Assembly: GCA_025617745.1 (NCBI GenBank)
Contig: CM046857.1
Coordinates: 24,211,761 to 24,275,760 of the forward strand
DNA: 64,000 bases
Direction of reading: 5' to 3'
Origin: Heliocidaris erythrogramma
Lineage: Eukaryota > Echinodermata > Echinoidea > Camarodonta > Echinometridae
This document shows, in pieces, positions 47,201 through 56,200 of the stretch (positions are counted from its first letter, which is position 1; every line of letters begins with the position of its first letter). Made by a program: the position numbers and the translations under genes. The notes beneath the pieces are model-generated. The model searched no databases. It was not told where the DNA came from and worked only from the letters and a program-made list of their open reading frames with translations.

Positions 47201-50200
47201 ACCAGCGGGATTCGAACCTGTCATCTATTGCTTGCCGGGCAGCGACTTAACCACCATGCTATTCTGGTTCACGGCCAAGTCACGATGAACTAGAATCAAA
47301 TACCCAAGATCCTCTTCTTTCTGACTCATTAATATTCATTTTTAACGGTCCGCCGTAGACAATGGTTAGTAAACGAAGAAGCTTGACTGGGGAGGAATTT
47401 TTAATTTGTAAACAAATCTTTAGGCATTTTACTCCCGGCAAGCAGTAGATGACAGGTTCGAATCCCGCTGGTTCCAATTTTTTCTGACTTGTGTTTTTCA
47501 TTACAGATCGAGCATACGATCTTTAACACTGGAAGTAAAATGCCTAAAGATTTGTTTACAAATTAAAAATTCCTCCCCAGTCAAGCTTCTTCGTTTACTA
47601 ATATATACAATCATAATATAATTAAGTACAGGCTATGTTCAGGGGAATTAACAACCAACTAATAGAACAAATATCTTAAATAAAAATGTTTGCAATGAGC
47701 ATGCGCTTGACTGCATTTTTAAAAGAGTAAATTGTAGGCAAATTACGTGTTTCAATTAGTAAAGAATTCCAAACATCTGGACCAGTATGTCTCACTGATT
47801 TATGTGCCAATACTGTACGTGGATTAAACAAGTGCAAGTTTGCCGCTTGTCTCGTCGAATAAGAGTGAATAGCATTGTTTTCCATGAACATGGAAGAAAA
47901 CGAGGCAGGTAAAACATTAGTAATATAACGATACATAAATAAAGAGGTTTGAAGAAAATTAATTTCACCGACTTTAAGGCATTTAAACCTAGCAAACAGG
48001 GGATCTGTGTGTTCATGATAACCAACCCCAGCACAAATTCTTAAAGCTTTTTTTTGTAACAGATGAATGTCACTTGTTACACTCTTTGACACTGCCCATA
48101 GAATATTACAATAAGAAATATATGGCAAAAACAAGGTATTATATATCATCAATAATCTGTCAGACACAAGATATCTTACTCTATTTAAATTCCCAATACT
48201 CCGAGAAATTGGAGACATTATACTGTTCCGGTGGTCATCCCAGTCTAGCTTCTCATTAATATGAACACCCAGGAACTTAGTACAAACCTTCCTCTCCAAT
48301 TCCACATCATCCAGTCTAACTACTTATTGTTGCTCATTGCAAATCTTCCTTCCCTTAAAATGAATATAATTTAAAGCTAACAAGTTACTTCGAAACCATT
48401 GTGTTAACTTAGGAAGTTCAATATTAATTCTAATACTCCAACCACATGCTGACGATCAGCAAGGGCCTGAGCCACACGGTCATAAAATTTTAACAATGCA
48501 AGGAAAAGGTTGAAAAGGTTGGCAAAATTGAAATTGGTCTATAATTGCAGATATTCATAACATTATCTTTTTTTATGAACAGGAACAACTTTAGCAAGCT
48601 TTAAAGAAGAAGGAAATACTCCAGTTACCAGAGAGAGATTACAAATGTGTGCCAGGGGAACCAAAATCAGACCAATGACCTGTTTTATGAAGGAAGTACT
48701 TATCTCATCATGCCCTCAGGAGTTACTATTTTTCAGTCATAATACAATATCGAGTATTTCCAAAGAATAAAAATTTAAAAAGAGAGATGCCTGGGAGGAT
48801 TAACAAGGTATTCCTTGTAATTTGTACCGCAGGTATTTATTTTCTTTGCTTGATTAAGCCCAATATTAGCAAAATACTCATTAAACATATTGGCAATATC
48901 TCTCGGGTCAACAATTTCTTTATCATCTTTTACAATTTTATGAGGAGCTTCCATTTTGTTGCGCTTACACAGAATATCTTTCACAACTCTCCAGGTGGAG
49001 GACATATTGCCACTCGCATTTTCGAATTTCCTTGAGTAAAATAATTTCCGTGATGACCTAATGGTTGATGTCAACTTATGACGATATTTCTTATACGTTT
49101 CAATATTCACGGGTGAGGGTTTCTTTACACTTCTTTTATATAAAACGTTTCTCCTTTTAATGGACTGAAGAATTCCTTTCGTAATCCAAGGTTTCCTCCC
49201 CTTCTTCCTTCTTATGCGTTCCAATGGTATATGCTTATCAAAATAAAAAGAAAACTTCCTCACAAATAATTAAAAGGCCTTCTCCGTGTTATCACAGGCT
49301 AACACATCAACCCATTTTTCTAAGAATAAATCATTATTCAAACTGAGTATGTTAATGTTGTCAAAATTTCGTCTGCTATCATTACATTTCTTCCGTGGCC
49401 CCTTTATAACATGGTCATACAGTATACAGAACACTGGTAAATGGTGAGATATTTCACAATAGAATAAACCTGACTGACTATGATCTTTTTCCGTCTTTAC
49501 GAAAATATTATCCAACAGTGTTGATGACTGATCATTAATTCTTGTTGGTTTATCAATCAATATTCCAAAGGCATTCGATTCCAAAACAGTTCGGAGACGA
49601 AGGGTATTCGGGTTATTACATAATAGATCAATATTATAATCACCCATAATACAGACAGATTTATTCAATTCATTAATATCAATCAATAAAGATTCAAGAT
49701 CGTCCAAATATAGGTTCACATCTGTTTTTGGTGGGCGATATACGACACAAACAATCATACTTTTCTCATTGAGAAGGTCTGCCTCCACACACAAACATTC
49801 GGCACTGTTATTTTTAAAACCCAAGTCATGTCTCACTTTAAATGCCAATAAGTTTGAAATATACACGAGAACACCACCACCACGCCCATTCGCTCTGTCA
49901 TTACGTACCTACTTATATCCCTCTAACGTAAACAGAAGAGCGGACTTAGCAGTCAACCATGTTTCAGTTATTCCAATTATTGAAAATCTAAATTTCAACG
50001 AGGATAACAAAATATTGAAATTATCAACATTCTTAGGGAGACTTCTTGCATTACAATGTAAAAAACTCAACAATTGCGTTTCATGGGAATATTGAGACAT
50101 GTCCAAACAGAACTCATGTGGCACATAATATTGACAATCGTTATTTTGTTGTAATTCATATTCTTCTATATTCATTTAAATTCAAATAAGCAAACACATC

Positions 50201-53200
50201 TATATATATCAACGGGATCGACCCATTCGATATACACAAGTTGGCATGCAAGGTAGGGGAATGAAGGGCAGGAAGGAGAGAGAGGGATAGATTGGGGGAA
50301 GAGATGGGGAGGGCGGAAAAGAGTAAGACTGCATATATACAGTGTACAATATAGAATAAACAATATAAATATGGAAAAAAACAAAAACAGAAACAAAACA
50401 AAACATATGGCTTAAAAGAAAAGCAAAAGAGTGTTAGCAAACAACTCCATTAAACTATTTAGACAAAAGAAGTAGGTTGATAGAGCAGAGGTAATTTTTG
50501 TGAAAGAAAAAGACCAAACAAAACTGAATAGCATATATAAGCAGAAAATGAGAAGTATGCCTTCACCTATTCTAATATGGCATTAGAATAGGCATAGGTA
50601 GCGTATTTCTGTACTAAAATATTCTACATGATCACCCCTGGGGAGCAAATAACCAAATAACCAGTGTACAATAATGTGGGATGATCACATCAATAAGTAT
50701 TGGGGTCTGCAGCCAGCGGGACTATGGTTTAAACAATGGCTTTACTCGCGAGTGTAAGACTAGTGCAAACAAGGAGTTTTGTGTTTGAAGCTCCTTGGTG
50801 CAAGTTTGCTTGTTTGAAATATTATTAAACCGTAATTGCAGCCCGCATCTGAGTATCAGTCCATGCTCCGCGAAGTGCGGTGGTATCAAAAAGTACTGCC
50901 CGTGAAGATTGAGAAGCGGTGATACCGTGATAGGATTGGGGGTTGTGTGTCTTATCTGTCCGGTTAACCAAACTGTCCGGACACAAGGCGTCTGTGTATA
51001 CATTGCCAATCAATCCTGCAAGTGACCGGTGAGGATTTTGAACTATTTGTTCAGTTCTCCTTGGTATAAATACTACTTAGTACTTACGCCATTTAATTAT
51101 CTTTCAATCTTTAAGCCGCATCATTACAGGCACAGTTGGGGATGGAAGATGGCCGCCTCACGGACGCACAGATCACAGCTAGTAGCTGTTATGATGGTAA
51201 TCACTGCACGGACAGAGCCAGGCTAAACCAACCGCAAAGTAAGAAAACGAGGATGGTTTCATTTGGGATGATGAACATGGAGTAAAAAGACAGAACCTGC
51301 GATAATTGTAAAAATTTAAAGCAAATTCACTGAACACGAGAGAGAGAGAAATGTGGAGAAAGTAATGATGTGACTTTATAAGCTGAACCATGTATACATT
51401 TACTAGCTGTCTTTGTGATAACTTATCTTCTGCCTTTATTTATTTGAGAAAAATACTGATGACAGATGAACAATTAAATTAGAAATGCAGGTATTTATAG
51501 AAGCATACTAACGTTAGGCCCGTTATATTAGGCCGTGTTTTATTGGACAAAGTTAGTCCACTCACGTTCAACCTTTAGGAAAATGTCAAGAATTATAACA
51601 GATCGAAATGAAGAGGGGGAAAATCATGTAAAAATATAAATTTTTCAATTTAATTGTATAAATAATGAATTGATGAATAGATACTCGTATTAAATTTGTT
51701 CAGGAGGTGTTAAGAAGGGAGCATGGAGTGCAAGAAATAATAACCAGGAGCAGTACATCCAAGTTGACCTGAGGCAGTTGCATGAAGTCACTGGGGTCAA
51801 GACCCAAGGTTGCAATGGATATAACCAGTGGGTGACGACATTCAAGCTGCTTTACAGCCTGGATGGGCTGACATGGACTACTGCAAAGAATGCCATGATG
51901 GTTGGCAGTGACGTGAGTTTAAAACCTTAAATATTAGTAGTATAATAATATGGGGCACATGCCCCTAGTACTTCGGTAATGTTCTTGACAACCGGGGGGT
52001 CGTTTCATCAGACCGTCATAACGACAAGATCAGCGACATCTCGACACTGTCGCTCAACATGTCCGCTAAGTGTTTCACAAAGCCGTCTTTGCCAAGACCA
52101 GCGACAACTTCGCAGACAAGTGACTTGTCGGTACTCCAGACCTGTCATATCATTTTAGAACGCCATCACATGCTAGCTTTTAGTTAGTCTATGGGCTGCG
52201 AAAAAATAACAAATGTAAATTAAGAGAACATTTATTTCCTGATCTCCAAGCACTATCCTTTATCGTTCCTTTACCAGATAGTATTAATGTCCGTATTATA
52301 ATATTGTACAGACGGACAATATGTTCTTATGGCTTCTTGACCCCCCCCCCCCCCCAACAAGTAAATGAGATTAATATTAAAAATACCCACATCCGTCTAC
52401 CATAGAATCAGCATCGAAAACGGAACAGTCTGTATATACAGACCCATGTGAACGACGACAATTTATCATGTATGTATTTTCGCTTTTTCCCCGTTTTCAC
52501 GCAATGCTTTTATATGAATGATATTATATGTATCTTTTAATGAATAAATATTTAAAATTGGGCCATAAGATATCTTAATTTAATCATTTTCCCTAAAATG
52601 AACACGATTTGGGTCTTCTTTCCGTAATTAGTGAATTACGGTATCCTCTTACCTACAAATCTAGATTCGTACATCGCAAAAGCCTCCTCGAGTTTTCTCA
52701 ATTTTATAAATTCTAAGATGCCATAAGAAACACATCTTTTCATGTAAACGGGATGTTTGTATCACAAGCATTCATCTTCGCTGCCATTTTTTACATTTTG
52801 GAATAGTTTGGGGAAAACTGAGCCTCAAAATCTGTTTGGGTAATTGACGATAATTCCAATGGACTGTGATATAGACTATGTTTTTTCGCCGATGAGTATC
52901 GATATCATTGAGTTGTCGTTTATCATGTCTTCGTGAAACAGTTTTTCAGGTCCATGACATTTCCGTAGATCGCCGACAACAGTTATGACTGTCATGGAGT
53001 TGATTTGATGAAACGACCCCCTGAAAGCTTGCCGGACATAGCTACAAATAGTGTATGCAAACTAGATTCCAAGCATTGAGGCTCATTTATAAAAAGCAGG
53101 TTCATGGAGTAGCTCGTCACTAGGTGCTCATAGGTGCATAAATTTGTGTACATTACAGAAGCGGTCTATTGAATGCCAGAAAGAAAATTAAAGAAAATGA

Positions 53201-56200
53201 AAAAAAAAATCACATTGAACAATCAAGGTCTAACAGTGGTTGACTTTAAGTGTCTTATATAATCTGTAGTATATTTTAAAGTCCCTGAAGATGAGCGTGA
53301 ATACCAACTGTTTTCCCCCAGATCTTCAATGGCAATACGGACCGGGACACCATCGTGACGAATGACTTTTCCACCAACATCGTAGCGCGGTTTATCAGGA
53401 TTGAACCAGTGTCGTGGGCAAACCATATCAGCATGAGATTTGAACTCCTTGGTAGCGTTACATCAAGTAGGTTCATTGGTTGATAATAAAATTATTGGCT
53501 TTTGAAAAGAACATTGGATGGAACAAGAAGATAAAGTATACATGTATTTCCATTCACATGATTTCACAAATTGGAAAAAAACAAGATTTGATACTTTGAA
53601 AATTACATTCTATCAAAATAATTTTACTTTAAAGGCAAACTTTATATAAGGAAACTATGCTATCCTTAAGTCATAAAGATAATGCTTTAACATAAAGGTG
53701 GCGATATCTGTAGTTGTGGATAATCCAGGTGAAGAATAATTAATCCAGATTCACACCATATTATGTCACATTGTCTGTTATATTTTTTCTCTACTCTACC
53801 CGAGAGAAAAATATGGACCCATTAGCATGCACACATATCTATGTAGTTACTTGAATTATTGCATTAATAATGCCAGAGTATATATCATACTTTATTTTCT
53901 CCTTCCCCCCCCCCCCCCCCCTGGTCATAAACAGAGATTGAAGGCCCCCAGAAAGATCTGGGTATGAAAAAAGGCCAAATTCCAGACAGTGCTATCACAG
54001 CCTCCTCTGAGTATGATGCTAACCATGGAGCAGAACGATCTCGTCTAGACACTGTTGCTAGTAAGTTGTTTTATGCAGACAACAAACAAGTGTTTGAAAT
54101 TTTCCTTTGAATTGAAGAAGTACTTGCCTTGTAAAAAACAGTGGTATATTAGCTTCTCCATGCCCATAATGCTGTTCTGTGATTTTTCTAACGGGTAAAT
54201 GGTAGAATCGAAAGGGGTATGGTCAGCTCACACCAATCTACGGTGGTAGCAATATGAGTACTGTCAGTTCAGAAGTAATGCATTTTACTCTTTTGATTTA
54301 TTACAGATGGTTAGAAAGGGCGGTGGTTAGTCCATACAAATAAATGGTATAATACTCGTGTAACTACATGTACGCTACCATGTAGGAAAAGAGCATGATA
54401 CCAACAGTCCTATTTCTCCCGTGATCTTACAACGGTTAAGGTAGAAACGGGTGTGGTGAGCTCATACTTTTAATGCCGTTACTCTGTATGACAGTCGGTG
54501 GTCTTTGAAGCGCATGGTCATTGAAGCGCATGGTCATCTCATAATACATTGAACCATGCTATTACCGGTAATCCTTTACAATAACAGGTGGTCCTAGAAA
54601 GGGTGCGTGGTCAGCACTCACAAATAATGCCAACCAGTGGTTGCAGGTGGACCTGAACAGCTTCTACATTATAACCGGAGTTATCACGCAGGGTCGACAG
54701 GATTTCAACCAGTGGGTGACAGCCTTCAAAGTAGCCTACAGTGATGATGGAATCAACTGGAACACCATTGAGGATTGCAGTGGAAATGATAAGGTATAGT
54801 TACACGCTCTGCTGATAAGCAAGACTGGAACAAATTACTATGGTCTAAATCAATTTTCTAACTGGTTTAAAGTTGTTTGAGTGCTTTTACTACAATGACA
54901 ATATTTCAAGAGGAACCAAACATTGTGAACCCTTTTTTCTTCAATAGGCTTTCACCGGAAACACAGATCGCAATAGCAAGGTGACAACAGTGTTTACTCG
55001 GCCAATCACTGGCCGTTTCCTACGCATTCACCCCACCGCTTGGAATGGTCACATCAGTATGAGACTTGAGATTCTTGGAAAGGGAGCCGTGGCCAGTAAG
55101 TTAGAATTGACACCTTTTAGAATCATATATAAACCCTCTCGTGATGTTTTGGAAATTTGTTTATGTATACATTTATTTTCTCTCTTTTTCTTCAAACATA
55201 TTTTACAAACTAATTACAACATAACAAATATTAATGCATTTTCAAGTAAAGTATTTGGGTATCTGAATATAAAAACGACCCAAGTCCATGGCAGGTCATT
55301 TCGAGTAAAGTAAAACTTTTTTTTTATTTGTCCAATAACTTATTTGACTAAGATGGTATAGCAACATCGTAAATAAAAGTTTAAATGTACGTTGTTATAA
55401 TTAACATTCACGTTATTTGTGGCTTTTTAAAAAAATCATATACAGAGTAGGCTACTGTAGTAAATAGGTCTTCTAGAAAGAATTCAGAAGTTATTTTTTC
55501 AGCTTTTAATCGTATGGCTTACAAATCTGTGTGCCGTAGGTTGCATATACTACGGCACAATGTCCCTCATCACCTAGCATTTATGGGATTGTGTGTGTGT
55601 GTGTATGTGATGTGTATATGCGTGTGTTAAATGAGGACACATTTGTCTTGCATCCGAAATCATACACACACACGCACCCTCTCTAACACACACATACACT
55701 CACGCACAAATACTTGTGTGTCTTTCCCTTGGTTCTCTCTATTGTTCAAATAGCCACACAAGCAGCAACAAAAAGCCACACAAGCCCGACGGAATAAAGG
55801 CATCTATTGTTTGACTGTCCAATTAGTCACACAAGTATACCTCTGTACCATATGCAAACTACATGTATGTATGAAAAGCAATGATGGTAAACAGTTCCTT
55901 TGCAATCAGCACTGCAGCACCCTCATAAACCATAACTTGTTTTTACTCCTAAATTCAAACATACACTTTACTGACTCACATGCGCACTGAAAACATGAAC
56001 TATGCCAGATGATGATGACCCCAGGCCCAATACTTCTGTATTATTCACAATATTGTATTTTTGAGGATTGCTCTGTTAGTACTGAATGAGGTCTAATAAG
56101 GTTAGACAAGGAGTCATGAGAGAGGGCGCAATGACATGAATGTAAAACTGACTAAGTCCTGGACTTGGGCCATTCTTACATTCATACTAGATTTCACTCA

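Larger units (their letters stand above)
46637..50200 (-). mobile_element. decayed CR1-like LINE (minus strand) in intron 1
   Basis: The protein reads from about 50175 down to 47676. A 3' region follows and ends in (AAATA)n (plus-strand (TTTAT)n at 46645-46675). The copy has nonsense changes and an internal deletion, and it carries the second tRNA-like foldback (47111-47599) in its 3' untranslated part. The 5' limit is uncertain; 50200-50440 may be its leader. Confidence 0.7.

Noticed and set aside
51130-51238. Alternative start of discoidin exon 2 at the CAG at 51129
   Set aside because: It gives phase 0, which does not join the phase-1 signal exon; the upstream AAG acceptor restores phase and gives a plausible signal-peptide cleavage region.
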